Assembly: GCA_021740105.1 (NCBI GenBank)
Contig: JAIPAM010000002.1
Coordinates: 248,001 to 312,000, forward strand
DNA length: 64,000 bases
Reading direction: 5' to 3'
Origin: Flavobacterium sp.
GTDB lineage: Bacteria > Bacteroidota > Bacteroidia > Flavobacteriales > Flavobacteriaceae
The notes under the pieces were generated by a model. The model ran no database searches, was not told the origin of the DNA, and saw only the letters and a program-made list of their open reading frames with translations. The translations under genes and the position numbers were made by a program. The stretch's first letter is position 1; every line of letters starts with the position of its first letter. Positions 1 to 9,005 of this stretch are shown piece after piece.

Positions 1-1466
1 GTTTCTGCTGCTTCCAGATCGGCGATTGTTCTCGCTACTTTCAAAATTCGATCGTAAGCCCTTGCGGATAGATTCAATCGTTCCATGGCGGTTTTTAATA
101 ATTGTTTTGAAACTTCATCTAAGGCGCAAAACTCTCTAATTTGCTTGGAACTCATTTGAGCATTATAATGTACTTTTTCCATTAATTCGAATCGGGTAGT
201 TTGAATTTCACGAGCAGCGGTAACTCTTTTTCGAATATCAATACTGCATTCTGATTTTCTATCATCTGATAATTTTTCAAATGGCACGGGTGTAACTTCA
301 ATATGTATGTCGATTCTATCTAATAAAGGCCCTGAAATTTTACTCAAATACCGTTGCATTTCATGTGGCGAAGAGGTTTGTGGCGAATCGGGGTCGTTAA
401 AAAAACCACTCGGACTTGGATTCATACTGGCCACTAGCATAAATGAGGAAGGATAGGTAACAGTGAATTTAGCTCTAGAGATAGTCACTTCCCGGTCTTC
501 TAAAGGTTGGCGCATAACTTCCAATACATCTCTTTTAAATTCAGGCAATTCATCTAAAAATAAAACGCCATTGTGCGCCATCGAAATTTCGCCAGGTTGA
601 GGATAACTACCGCCTCCGACGAGTGCTACATTTGAGATCGTATGATGGGGACTTCTAAAAGGGCGTTGGTTCATTAATCCTACTTCTTTTAATTTTCCTG
701 CCACGCTGTGGATTTTGGTAGTTTCTAATGCTTCTCGCAAAGTCATTGGTGGTAATATACTTGGTAATCTTTTGGCAAGCATTGTTTTTCCTGCACCTGG
801 TGGGCCAATTAAAATAATATTATGACCGCCGGCAGCTGCAATTTCCATGCATCTTTTAATACTTTCTTGACCACGAACATCACTGAAATCGAATTCAGGG
901 AAGTCTAGTGATTTATTAAATTCGGCACGAGTATCTATAATTGTAGGCTGCAAAGTTCCCTTTCCTTCCAAGAAATCAATAACTTCTTGTAGGTTTTCAA
1001 CTCCATAAACATCCAACCCTGAAACTATAGCTGCTTCTTTTACATTTTGAATTGGAAGAAAAAAACCTTTAAATCCCTCTTCTTTGGCTTTAATAGCAAT
1101 AGGCAAAGCACCACGAATGGGTTGCAAACTTCCATCAAGAGATAACTCTCCCATGATTATGTATTTATCAGATTCGGTAGTTTGAATTTGTGAGGAAGCG
1201 ACTAGAATTCCTATAGCCAAAGTCAAATCATAGGCAGATCCTTCTTTGCGTAAATCGGCAGGAGCCATATTTATGGTAATTTTTTTGCCGGGCATGGCGT
1301 AACCATTGTTTTTTAGGGCAGCTGCAATTCGGTAGCTACTTTCTTTAATGGCATTATCGGGAAGGCCTACAAGATGGTATCCAATCCCTTTATCGATATT
1401 AACTTCTACAGTTATTGTGGTGGCTTCAACGCCAAAAACGGCACTTCCAAATACTTTTACTAACAT
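1..1466 (-). CDS. ComM/YifB-family Mg-chelatase-like AAA+ ATPase (3' end cut by window edge)
   Basis: Reading the minus strand from the ATG at 1464-1466 gives an open frame of about 488 residues that runs off the left edge. It begins MLVKVFGSAVFGVEATTITV, typical of YifB/ComM. An N-terminal Lon-protease-like fold (about 1-170) is followed by an AAA+ module with Walker A GPPGAGKT near residue 217 and a Walker B-type LFLDELPEF. The C-terminal Mg_chelatase_C part shows LSARAYDRILKVARTIADLE close to the edge, so only a short tail is missing. ComM is a hexameric helicase that promotes branch migration during natural transformation in other bacteria. The family is widespread and its role here is unproven. 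It is divergent from the small membrane protein at 1630. Confidence 0.93.
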   Translation of the reverse strand, partial: MLVKVFGSAVFGVEATTITVEVNIDKGIGYHLVGLPDNAIKESSYRIAAALKNNGYAMPGKKITINMAPADLRKEGSAYDLTLAIGILVASSQIQTTESDKYIIMGELSLDGSLQPIRGALPIAIKAKEEGFKGFFLPIQNVKEAAIVSGLDVYGVENLQEVIDFLEGKGTLQPTIIDTRAEFNKSLDFPEFDFSDVRGQESIKRCMEIAAAGGHNIILIGPPGAGKTMLAKRLPSILPPMTLREALETTKIHSVAGKLKEVGLMNQRPFRSPHHTISNVALVGGGSYPQPGEISMAHNGVLFLDELPEFKRDVLEVMRQPLEDREVTISRAKFTVTYPSSFMLVASMNPSPSGFFNDPDSPQTSSPHEMQRYLSKISGPLLDRIDIHIEVTPVPFEKLSDDRKSECSIDIRKRVTAAREIQTTRFELMEKVHYNAQMSSKQIREFCALDEVSKQLLKTAMERLNLSARAYDRILKVARTIADLEAAE

Positions 1467-1575
1467 GGCGTATATTTTATATTTGTCTAAAGTACCTATA
1501 ATCTAAATGGAATAGCAAAATATTACAGTTAAATATTAATTTTGTAAAATAAACTAAACTTTTAGTAAAATAAAA

Positions 1576-1590
1576 TTTACATATTGTAAA
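1576..1590. promoter_or_regulatory. Inverted repeat TTTACA-TAT-TGTAAA, candidate operator
   Basis: A perfect 6+6 inverted repeat with a 3-base spacer ends 8 bases before a -7-like box. Similar half-sites (TTTGTAAAA near 1542, TTTAGTAAAA near 1561) lie just upstream. The position suggests autoregulation by the XRE protein encoded at 2099. This is inference; the region is very AT-rich and chance palindromes are common. Confidence 0.4.
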
Positions 1591-1598
1591 AATAGTAT

Positions 1599-1606
1599 TA
1601 CTTTTG
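1599..1606 (+). promoter_or_regulatory. Bacteroidota -7 box TACTTTTG
   Basis: Matches the TAnnTTTG consensus of the Bacteroidota primary sigma factor and sits 23 bases before the ATG at 1630. No good -33 TTTG was found at the usual spacing. Confidence 0.4.
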
Positions 1607-1629
1607 AAAATAATTTAAAACCACATATT

Positions 1630-2109
1630 ATGAAAACACATTTTTTATTTCCAAACAAATACAAAAAATTCGGTTGGATTTTGTTTGTACCAAGTTTATT
1701 GACAGGTTTAATTCTATTTATTTCAGGTATTGATTTTGGCAATTATTTTAAAATGAATGTTTTTGCGTTTTACAGTGATCAATTTTTGTCAGAATCAAAA
1801 TTTTTTACAATAATAGAAAATGGAGTTTTAGATGAAATTCTAATAGTTTTAATAATCGTTGGCGCGATTTTAATAAGCTTTTCAAAAACAAAAAATGAAG
1901 ACGAATTCATTTCAAAGATTAGATATGAAAGTTTAGTTTGGGCAACTTATTTAAACTTCATATTAATGATAATTGCAACATTAGTAATTTATGGCTTTGA
2001 ATATTTTAATGTTTTACTAGCAAATGTTTTTGCAATGCTACTTTTCTTTATTATCCGATTTCATTTTATGATTTACAAATTAAATAAATCAAGCAACGAT
2101 GAAGAATAA
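1630..2109 (+). CDS. Small integral membrane protein partnered with XRE regulator
   Basis: Hypothetical protein of 159 residues. About four hydrophobic segments are visible: roughly 14-33, 65-83, 105-124 and 127-146, the last two nearly adjacent. Short charged loops and a charged C-terminus (KLNKSSNDEE) separate or end them. No enzymatic motif is seen and the family is not recognised. Its last 11 bases overlap the start of the XRE-type regulator at 2099, so the two are almost certainly co-transcribed. Such membrane-protein plus tiny HTH pairs are common in Firmicutes and Bacteroidota; by analogy the membrane protein may control or be controlled by its regulator. A TAnnTTTG box and an inverted repeat lie just upstream. 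Confidence 0.75.
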   Translation: MKTHFLFPNKYKKFGWILFVPSLLTGLILFISGIDFGNYFKMNVFAFYSDQFLSESKFFTIIENGVLDEILIVLIIVGAILISFSKTKNEDEFISKIRYESLVWATYLNFILMIIATLVIYGFEYFNVLLANVFAMLLFFIIRFHFMIYKLNKSSNDEE

Positions 2110-2299
2110 TTTAAAAGTCCTTCGTGCTATAAAAAATATTTCACAAGAAGATTTAGCAAAAGAAATTGGGGTTAGTCGGCAAACGATAAATGCTATGGAA
2201 AAAGGTAAATATGCTCCTTCTACAATACTAGCATTAAAACTAGCCCGCTATTTTGAAAGAACAGTAGATGAAATATTTACTTTAGAAGAAACAGATTAA
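2099..2299 (+). CDS. XRE/HTH_3-family transcriptional regulator (66 aa)
   Basis: A 66-residue protein that is almost entirely one Cro/CI-type helix-turn-helix domain: LRAIKNISQEDLAKEIGVSR followed by QTINAMEKGKYAPSTILALK. It closely resembles the YgzD/YozG group of minimal XRE regulators, which lack an effector domain. It overlaps the upstream membrane-protein gene by 11 bases and was probably made from the same mRNA. It likely binds the inverted repeat near 1576-1590 to regulate its own operon (inference). The family assignment is firm; the target genes are unknown. Confidence 0.9.
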   Translation: MKNNLKVLRAIKNISQEDLAKEIGVSRQTINAMEKGKYAPSTILALKLARYFERTVDEIFTLEETD

Positions 2300-2330
2300 T
2301 ATTAATTTCCTAATCAATTTTAATTTGGAA

Positions 2331-4331
2331 TCACTTTTTGAAATTAGAAATACCTTCTTTCAACCAAGCGCCATAAGCAGCCAAATCTGGTGTGTAACTA
2401 ATTGTTGGGAGTGTTGAATTTAAATTGTTTCCTTCTAAATCTGTTATTACATACAAAGGTTGCGTGTTGGTTTTGTATTTAGAAATCATTAAATCGGTCC
2501 ATTTATCACCAATTGTCTCTATCAACTCCCCTGTTGACGACATAACTTGTTGGTCTTTTGGCAATTCTCTTTTGTCGTCTACGTACAATGAAATTAATAC
2601 TACTTCGGAATTTAGAATAGGTAAAATTGGCGCTTCACCCCAAACCGTATTTTCCATTTTTCGACAGTTCACACATGCAAAACCCGTAAAATCGAGCATT
2701 ATTGGTTTGTTTACTAATTTGGCATAAGCCAATCCTTTATCATAATCATCAAAAACTACAATTCCATGAGGCCCATATTTTGCTCCTTCAGGTAAAGCTA
2801 CTTTGGTTTCTGCAACAGCATTTTGTCCTATTCCGAATGGACTTTCACTATATTCCATTGGGGGCGGAAAAGCGTTGATTAATTTTAAAGGAGCGCCCCA
2901 AAGTCCTGGAATTAAGTAAATTGTAAAAGACAATACTAATAAGCCTATAGATAATCTTCCAACAGAAATATGCGGTAATGGGCTATCATGTGGCAAAGTG
3001 ATTTTGCCGAATAAATAAAGTGCTAACGTTCCAAATATAGCGATCCAGATGGCAATAAATACCTCGCGTTCTAACAAATGTAATTGTAAAACCAAATCGG
3101 CATTGGATAAAAATTTAAAAGCTAAAGCCAATTCTAAAAAGCCTAAAACCACTTTAACGGTATTCAACCATCCACCAGATTTTGGTAGGGAATTCAACCA
3201 TCCCGGGAACATTGCAAAAAGCATAAAGGGTAAAGCTAAAGCCAATGAAAAACCGAACATTCCTATTACTGGAGCAATTCCGCCTTTTGAAGCGGCGTCA
3301 ACTAATAAAGTTCCGACAATTGGGCCAGTGCAAGAAAAAGAAACAATAGCTAAAGCCAATGCCATGAATAATATTCCTATTATTCCTCCTCTATCCGCTT
3401 GTTGATCGACTTTGTTAGCCCATGAATTAGGCAACATAATTTCAAATGCTCCTAAAAATGAAGCTGCAAAAAATACTAGCAATCCAAAGAACAGGATATT
3501 AAACCAAACATTGGTAGATAACGCATTTAAAGCATCGGCACCAAAAATCCAGGTGACTAACAATCCTAAAATAACGTAAATTAATATTATTGAAATTCCA
3601 TAAATAATGGCGTTTCTAATTCCTTGCGCTTTGTTTTTACTTTGCTTCGTAAAAAAACTAACTGTCATTGGTATCATTGGAAATACACAAGGCGTTAAAA
3701 GCGCTGCGAATCCAGATAAAAAGGCAATCAAGAAAATTGAAAATAAGCCTTTTTCGTCTTCCTTTTTAGGTTCTTTTGGAGTTGCTTTTTGAATCTTTAT
3801 TTCTGTAGAAGTTGATTTAGAAGAGGAATTGGTATCAACTAAAACCGCGTCTTTAACTACAGAAACTTGTTCGTTTTCTTGTATTTTAGGAATTTCAAAA
3901 ACGAATTTCTTATTTTGGTTAATGCAAACCTCTTTGCAAGTTTGATAATCAATAACCATTTTAATAGATAAAACTTTTGAGTTTAAAATCTTTATTTTTT
4001 GAGTTAAAACTACTTTACTTTCGAAGAAAATTTCATCTACTTCAAAAACGGGATTGAATTCCTTTTTGGTTTTACTTTCTTTGGTTTTTCCAACCAACTC
4101 ATAATTTCCTGCACTATCAGCATATTGAATTTCAAGTGGAATCGGTCCACCTTCTGGAGTGAACTGGGAATATAAGTGCCAGCCGGCATCAATTTTTCCT
4201 TCAAGAATTAAATTAAATTCTGTTTCAGATATTTTTTCCGTTTTAGATTTCCATTTTACTGGATCTAAAATTTGAGTAAATCCATTAGTAAAAACCAAAA
4301 AAGCAAAAAGTGTAAATAGTAATTTCTTCAT
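2331..4331 (-). CDS. dsbD: Thiol:disulfide interchange protein DsbD
   Basis: A 666-residue three-part DsbD. A signal peptide (1-19) leads into a periplasmic alpha domain with a CKEVC cysteine pair. A central CcdA-like membrane domain of about eight helices follows, carrying the LTPCVFPMIP and FSCTGPIVG cysteine motifs. The C-terminal thioredoxin-like gamma domain has CVNC at 553-556. DsbD moves reducing equivalents from cytoplasmic thioredoxin to periplasmic thiol proteins. All expected redox cysteine pairs are present, so it should be active. The start codon overlaps the last base of the tilS stop codon (position 4331), which suggests a tilS-dsbD transcript. Confidence 0.95.
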   Translation of the reverse strand: MKKLLFTLFAFLVFTNGFTQILDPVKWKSKTEKISETEFNLILEGKIDAGWHLYSQFTPEGGPIPLEIQYADSAGNYELVGKTKESKTKKEFNPVFEVDEIFFESKVVLTQKIKILNSKVLSIKMVIDYQTCKEVCINQNKKFVFEIPKIQENEQVSVVKDAVLVDTNSSSKSTSTEIKIQKATPKEPKKEDEKGLFSIFLIAFLSGFAALLTPCVFPMIPMTVSFFTKQSKNKAQGIRNAIIYGISIILIYVILGLLVTWIFGADALNALSTNVWFNILFFGLLVFFAASFLGAFEIMLPNSWANKVDQQADRGGIIGILFMALALAIVSFSCTGPIVGTLLVDAASKGGIAPVIGMFGFSLALALPFMLFAMFPGWLNSLPKSGGWLNTVKVVLGFLELALAFKFLSNADLVLQLHLLEREVFIAIWIAIFGTLALYLFGKITLPHDSPLPHISVGRLSIGLLVLSFTIYLIPGLWGAPLKLINAFPPPMEYSESPFGIGQNAVAETKVALPEGAKYGPHGIVVFDDYDKGLAYAKLVNKPIMLDFTGFACVNCRKMENTVWGEAPILPILNSEVVLISLYVDDKRELPKDQQVMSSTGELIETIGDKWTDLMISKYKTNTQPLYVITDLEGNNLNSTLPTISYTPDLAAYGAWLKEGISNFKK

Positions 4332-5641
4332 TATTTTAATGCTAATTTTAAAATGTTTTTTGTATTTGTATCGATTTTAAATCTTTCGTCTTGACGAATT
4401 CCAATTACCCAAACAATATCCTCATTTGAATATAAAATCCATGCATTCTCCTTTTGCAAAAGCGACAATTTCTCATCTTTGAAAAGTTTACTCACTTTCT
4501 TTGACTTTCCATTCATTCCGAAAGGTTGAAATTCCGCCCCTTCTTCAAATCTTTTTAATTGTAATGGAAATATTAATTTGTCAGCGTCTACAAATATAAT
4601 GGAATTATCAGTATATGAATCAAAATTTTGATTTGAAATAGTAAGCTTTATGGGATCATTAACTTCAAATTGATCTTCATTTATTAAATAAACTTCTGAA
4701 GATTCCATTTTATTAATTGGAGCTAAAATCAAAGTATTTCTGTCTTTTACAAGTCGGAATTCTGACGAAAAAATTTGCTTACCCGATTGTGAATCAACTA
4801 ATTCATAAATATCATCCCACGCCGAAAAACCATATTCTTTGAGCCATTGGTACAAATAGGATTTGTAATTTGGAAGTGTTTTGAGCTTGTCGATATTGTA
4901 ATGAATCTCATCATTCACCTCAGTTGCCACTTGCTGATAAATCATAATTGTCGCATCTTCAACCATTGCCTGTGCTTCATTCAAATATTTTTGAGTGTTT
5001 TGAAAGGAAGATAAAAAACTAGGATTTAATTCCTTAAATAGCGGAACAATATCGTGACGAACTTTATTGCGTAAATATTTATCCGAAGCATTACTACTGT
5101 CTTCGCGCCACTGAATTGCATTTGCAGCAGCATAATTCGCTGTATCTTCGCGACTAAATGCCAATAATGGACGGACTACCGACTCATTTTGAGTTGGAAT
5201 TCCGGTAAATCCTTCCAATCCAGAGCCTCTAACAAGATGAATTAAAAACGTTTCAATGTTGTCATCAGCGTGATGTGCAGTTAAAATATAATCGTAATTT
5301 TTAGTTTCTAGCAATTCATAAAACCAATTGTATCGGAGTTCGCGAGCTGCAACTTGGGTTGAAAGTTTATAATCTGTCGCAAATGACAGGGTATCAAATT
5401 GAGTAATAAAAATAGGAATGGCATTTACATCAGCAAATTTTTTAACAAAAAATTGATCTTCAAGACTTTCGTTACCACGCAATTGAAAATTACAATGCGC
5501 TAATGCAAATTCAAAGTTCAAAGACTTAAATAAATGAGCCATCACCATGCTGTCCAACCCACCACTTGTGGCCAATAATAGCTTTTTCCCTATTAAAAAG
5601 GGAAAATTATTGGATAAATGAGATTGGAATTTTTCAATCAT
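4331..5641 (-). CDS. tilS: tRNA(Ile)-lysidine synthase TilS
   Basis: An N-type PP-loop ATPase that converts C34 of the tRNA-Ile CAU anticodon to lysidine, so that the tRNA reads AUA. The PP-loop motif LLATSGGLDSMVMAHLF is near the N-terminus, followed by LTAHHADDNIETFLIHLVRG and RPLLAFSRED. The C-terminal TilS domain contains ERFKIDTNTKNILK-like sequence. A frame can be extended to a TTG at 5647, but the ATG at 5641 (MIEKFQSH) is the better start. It is about 436 residues, normal for the family. It lies between pabB and dsbD on the same strand. Confidence 0.95.
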   Translation of the reverse strand: MIEKFQSHLSNNFPFLIGKKLLLATSGGLDSMVMAHLFKSLNFEFALAHCNFQLRGNESLEDQFFVKKFADVNAIPIFITQFDTLSFATDYKLSTQVAARELRYNWFYELLETKNYDYILTAHHADDNIETFLIHLVRGSGLEGFTGIPTQNESVVRPLLAFSREDTANYAAANAIQWREDSSNASDKYLRNKVRHDIVPLFKELNPSFLSSFQNTQKYLNEAQAMVEDATIMIYQQVATEVNDEIHYNIDKLKTLPNYKSYLYQWLKEYGFSAWDDIYELVDSQSGKQIFSSEFRLVKDRNTLILAPINKMESSEVYLINEDQFEVNDPIKLTISNQNFDSYTDNSIIFVDADKLIFPLQLKRFEEGAEFQPFGMNGKSKKVSKLFKDEKLSLLQKENAWILYSNEDIVWVIGIRQDERFKIDTNTKNILKLALK

Positions 5642-5680
5642 AATCAAAAATAGTTATTTTAATTAAGGAATAAAGTAAAA

Positions 5681-6970
5681 CTAATTGTTATTCAATACTT
5701 TAATCATTGCTTCGGCTTTTAAAAGGCATTCTTCATATTCTAATTCTGGAATTGATAAAGCAGTTATAGCGCTTCCTACAGAAAAAGAAACGTAATTATT
5801 TTTACTATTATATAATATACTTCGTATTACAACATTGAAATCGAAGTCACCATTTGGGGTAAAATAACCCACGCTACCACTATACAATCCTCGTTTGGTT
5901 TCTTCTAATTCTTCAATGATTTTCATAGCTGAAATTTTGGGTGCTCCAGTCATACTTCCCATTGGAAATGAACTCTTAATTACATCTAATGCAGAATATT
6001 GATTGTCTAAAATTGAAGTAATAGTTGATATCATTTGATGCACTTGTAGGAAGGAATAAATACCACACAATTCTTCCACTTCAACCGATCCCTTTTTAGC
6101 TGTTCGAGACAAATCATTTCTTACCAAATCGGTAATCATAATATTCTCCGAGCGTTCTTTAGGATCTGAAGCTAGATTATTTTTAGAAATTACATCTTTT
6201 TCAATATCAGGAAAACGCTTTGATGTTCCCTTAATTGGTTGAGAAATAATTTTATTATTTTCTTTTTTCAAATACCGCTCCGGTGAAGCCGACAATAAGA
6301 AATAGTTATTATTCTTTAAATATGCTGCGAAAGGAGGCCTTGAAATATCGTTCAATGAAAAGAACTTATCCAGCGGATTAATCTTTGTTTCTGCATAAAA
6401 TTCCATACAAAAATTAGCTTCATAAATATCGCCTTTATTGATATATTGCAGCATTTTTGAAACTTTTTCCTGATATAAATCTTTAGAAATACGTTGATGA
6501 ATTTCAATTGGATTTATATTTTCAGATGTAGAAATTGAAGTATTTAGAATTGAATCCAAATCCTCTTCTACTTCATCATCACACATGTTTAGATATTGGA
6601 TCTCCAATTGATCATTTTTAAGTAAAAATAATTTCTTAGGCTGAAAGAAAAACAAATCTGGGAATTGCAATCCGTCATAATTTGACGAGTTTAATTCTTC
6701 GGTATCGTTTTTCAAATCGTAGGATAAATAACCAAAAATCCAATCTTTTGAAGTTTGCTGGTATTGTTTTAAATCTTCAAAAGCGTTGTGGTAATCTGTT
6801 GTTATTGACGTAAAAGCATCAGCGGCGAGAATGCAATCGTAATTTGAATATTTCTGAGGGTAGTCATTACTATCTAAAAAAACGACTTCTCGGAACTGTT
6901 GTGCCCAAGTTAAAAGTTGCGATTTAAACAACTTAGAATTAGAAATTTCTTTGTGTATTGAGGTTCTCAA
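5681..6970 (-). CDS. pabB: Aminodeoxychorismate synthase component I / anthranilate synthase component I family (PabB)
   Basis: A chorismate-binding enzyme of about 429 residues. The C-terminal half holds the family's active-site core: IKGTSKRFPDIEKD, ERSENIMITDLVRNDLSRTA, FPMGSMTGAPKISAMKIIEE and SGSVGYF. With an amidotransferase partner, PabB makes 4-amino-4-deoxychorismate for folate. No in-frame ATG exists near the N-terminus, and the conserved start of homology (SIHKEISNSKLFKSQLLTWA) requires initiation at the TTG at 6968-6970. A -7-like box lies 19 bases upstream. TrpE is a possible alternative, but the sequence and absence of trp neighbours favour PabB. Confidence 0.88.
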   Translation of the reverse strand: MRTSIHKEISNSKLFKSQLLTWAQQFREVVFLDSNDYPQKYSNYDCILAADAFTSITTDYHNAFEDLKQYQQTSKDWIFGYLSYDLKNDTEELNSSNYDGLQFPDLFFFQPKKLFLLKNDQLEIQYLNMCDDEVEEDLDSILNTSISTSENINPIEIHQRISKDLYQEKVSKMLQYINKGDIYEANFCMEFYAETKINPLDKFFSLNDISRPPFAAYLKNNNYFLLSASPERYLKKENNKIISQPIKGTSKRFPDIEKDVISKNNLASDPKERSENIMITDLVRNDLSRTAKKGSVEVEELCGIYSFLQVHQMISTITSILDNQYSALDVIKSSFPMGSMTGAPKISAMKIIEELEETKRGLYSGSVGYFTPNGDFDFNVVIRSILYNSKNNYVSFSVGSAITALSIPELEYEECLLKAEAMIKVLNNN

Positions 6971-6988
6971 ATTATCATTTTATAATTA

Positions 6989-7016
6989 CAAAAATAGGTA
7001 AATTATATCATTCAAA
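6989..7016 (-). promoter_or_regulatory. Candidate promoter for pabB-tilS-dsbD
   Basis: Read on the minus strand, a TTTTG at 7012-7016 is followed after about 16 bases by TATTTTTG (6989-6996), which fits the Bacteroidota TTTG/TAnnTTTG pattern with slightly short spacing. It precedes the TTG start of pabB by 18 bases. Confidence 0.45.
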
Positions 7017-7044
7017 ATTATCCTATATGATTGATATTGGATAC

Positions 7045-7075
7045 AAAAAAAGCTCCGAATTACTTCGAAGCTTTT
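7045..7075 (-). terminator. Rho-independent terminator after tRNA-His
   Basis: On the minus strand, AGCTTCGAA and TTCGGAGCT pair (one G-U) around a 4-base loop and are followed by a T run. It begins about 10 bases after the tRNA 3' end. Confidence 0.75.
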
Positions 7076-7084
7076 GCATTTCTG

Positions 7085-7159
7085 GGTGGCTGACCGGGTT
7101 CGAACCGGCGACCCTCGGCACCACAAACCAATACTCTAACCAGCTGAGCTACAACCACC
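7085..7159 (-). tRNA. tRNA-His (anticodon GTG)
   Basis: On the minus strand a full cloverleaf is visible. The acceptor arms GTGGTTG and CAGCCAC pair. The D arm is GTAGCTCAGCTGGTTAGAG. The anticodon loop TTGTGGT carries GTG, and the T arm contains GGTTCGAACC. An extra G at -1 (7159) opposite C73 (7085) is the histidine identity element. No complete CCA is encoded. A terminator follows. Confidence 0.96.
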
Positions 7160-7221
7160 ATTTTTAACGAGTGCAAATATAGGGCAAAAGTTTTTGTTTT
7201 ACAAAGGAAAAAAATAAATAA

Positions 7222-7938
7222 TTATATCAAATCTCCTAAGCTATTGACAGCCAAATACCTTTCAACAGTAAAACCTTCAGCATATTCTGTACCAACTAAT
7301 CTTCCTAATTCGCGAGAGCGATTGTGGATACTATCTAAAAAGTTTTTGGTTGCAATTGGAGTAACCGGTTCACTCGAATTTGGATTATAAAACTGAGAAC
7401 TGTATGCTAAAATAGCCGCTTCTTTTTTGTCAATAAAATTAGAAATATCAACCACAAAATCAGGTTCAATATTCTTCCATTGGATGTAATGATAAACTAA
7501 TTTTGGTCGCCAAGCCTCTTGCGGAAGGTTGTTATACAAAGTTTTTATTTTTACTAATCCAGATAAGAAACAGGCATCAGAAACTAACTTACTTCCTTTT
7601 GCGTGATCAATGTGCCGATCGTCAATAGCATTACAAATTACAATTTCCGGTTGGTACTTTCTAATCATTTCGATGACTTTCAATTGGTGATTTTCATCAT
7701 TTATAAAAAACCCATCGCGCATGTCTAAGTTCTCACGAACCGAGATTCCAAGTATTTCAGATGCCGCTTCCGATTCCTTATTTCTAATTTCAACCGACCC
7801 TCGTGTTCCTAATTCACCCCGAGTCAAATCAATAATTCCAACTTTTTTCCCTAGAGAAATTTCTTTAGCTAATGTGCCTGAACAACCTAATTCTACATCA
7901 TCAGGATGCGCTCCAAAGGCAAGTATATCTAATTTCAT
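7222..7938 (-). CDS. bshB1: Bacillithiol biosynthesis deacetylase BshB1
   Basis: A 238-residue LmbE/PIG-L-family zinc deacetylase. The N-terminal GAHPDDVELGCSG motif supplies metal ligands and the catalytic Asp; a second region, DRHIDHAKGSKLV, supplies the third ligand. LTRGELGTRG and the C-terminal EYAEGFTVERYLAV are characteristic of BshB1. It deacetylates GlcNAc-malate to GlcN-malate, the second step of bacillithiol synthesis, which is common in Bacteroidota. Its ATG overlaps the stop of the menF-like gene (7935-7938), so it is translationally coupled to the menaquinone genes upstream. Confidence 0.93.
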   Translation of the reverse strand: MKLDILAFGAHPDDVELGCSGTLAKEISLGKKVGIIDLTRGELGTRGSVEIRNKESEAASEILGISVRENLDMRDGFFINDENHQLKVIEMIRKYQPEIVICNAIDDRHIDHAKGSKLVSDACFLSGLVKIKTLYNNLPQEAWRPKLVYHYIQWKNIEPDFVVDISNFIDKKEAAILAYSSQFYNPNSSEPVTPIATKNFLDSIHNRSRELGRLVGTEYAEGFTVERYLAVNSLGDLI

Positions 7939-8999
7939 AGTATTACATTTTTTAAAGTCATTGCTTTATTTACTGTTTCAAACCATTCCTTTTCAGGGAT
8001 GCTACTTTTAGTTATTCCGCATCCAATATATAAATGAGCGGTATTGAGCTCCGTATTCATTTGAATTTTCATGCAACGTAAATTTACATATAAATCCGAT
8101 TCAGAATGGTCATCATAATTAATTTCACCCAAATAACCAGCATAATATTCTCTATTATAACCTTCGCTTTTATTTATAAAATCAATGGCGTTTATCTTTG
8201 GTAAACCACCAACTGCAGGTGTAGGATGTAAAAGTAACACTAAATCATTCAGATTGGTTTTTTTATCAATTATTCCTTGAATAGCAGTTTTGAGATGCAA
8301 TAAATTTCCAGCTTTAATGGTTTTAGGTGTTGAAATTTGAACTTCAGAAACAGAATTGATTAGGCTATCAACTATATAATCGGTAACATATTGCTGTTCT
8401 TCTTTTTCTTTATTTTGCCAAAGCACTTCTTCAGAACCTTCATATAATTGAGTACCTGCCAAAGCTACCGTTTGAAATTTATTTCCATTTACTTTTAATA
8501 AAGTTTCTGGTGTGGCTCCCATCCACAAGCCAATTACTGGGTGAAACCAACAATAGGTAAAGGCAGCAGGATAGATACTTGCTAATTTAACAAATAATGA
8601 ATTTAAATCGAAATTGGGTAATGAAATAATCTCTTTTCTTGATAATACTACTTTTGAAAAAGTACCAGTTTCAATTTCTTGAATAGCTTTTGAAACTAAT
8701 AATTCAAAATTGTTCTTGGCAGATTCATCTATTTGAGATACTATTTTGGGAATTAAAGGAACGGTTTGAGGTATAAATTCAATAGTGATTTCTTGAGAAT
8801 TATTTTTAGGAATTAATATCTTAAGATTTTCATCAAATGAAGAAAAAACAAAACCTGCTTCCGATAAATTTTCACTGAAATTAAGTTTACTGTCGTTTTG
8901 AAAAAGCCCTTTCATTAATTTTGTGTTGGGCTTCTTGTAAATTACGAAGGGTAAGTTTTGTTGAAAATGCTGGTTTACTTTATTTAAAAAATCAGTCAT
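7935..8999 (-). CDS. menF: Isochorismate synthase (MenF type)
   Basis: A 354-residue chorismate-binding protein without the long N-terminal domain of PabB/TrpE. Visible family motifs include FSKVVLSRKEII, GATPETLLKV, ALAGTQ, HPTPAVGGLPK and the Mg-binding region near REYYAGYLGEI. MenF converts chorismate to isochorismate, the first committed step of menaquinone synthesis. The upstream hotdog thioesterase, which could hydrolyse DHNA-CoA later in the same pathway, supports the menaquinone role. EntC-like siderophore synthesis is unlikely given these neighbours. Confidence 0.88.
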   Translation of the reverse strand: MTDFLNKVNQHFQQNLPFVIYKKPNTKLMKGLFQNDSKLNFSENLSEAGFVFSSFDENLKILIPKNNSQEITIEFIPQTVPLIPKIVSQIDESAKNNFELLVSKAIQEIETGTFSKVVLSRKEIISLPNFDLNSLFVKLASIYPAAFTYCWFHPVIGLWMGATPETLLKVNGNKFQTVALAGTQLYEGSEEVLWQNKEKEEQQYVTDYIVDSLINSVSEVQISTPKTIKAGNLLHLKTAIQGIIDKKTNLNDLVLLLHPTPAVGGLPKINAIDFINKSEGYNREYYAGYLGEINYDDHSESDLYVNLRCMKIQMNTELNTAHLYIGCGITKSSIPEKEWFETVNKAMTLKNVIL

Positions 9000-9005
9000 T
9001 ATAGA

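Noticed and set aside
1554-1742. A 62-codon minus-strand open frame over the membrane protein start
   Set aside because: It is antisense to the membrane-protein gene and its promoter and has no family features.
6958-7167. A 69-codon plus-strand open frame ending in SGWLTGFEPATLGTTNQYSN
   Set aside because: It reads across the antisense of tRNA-His; this peptide is the well-known shadow of a tRNA T arm.
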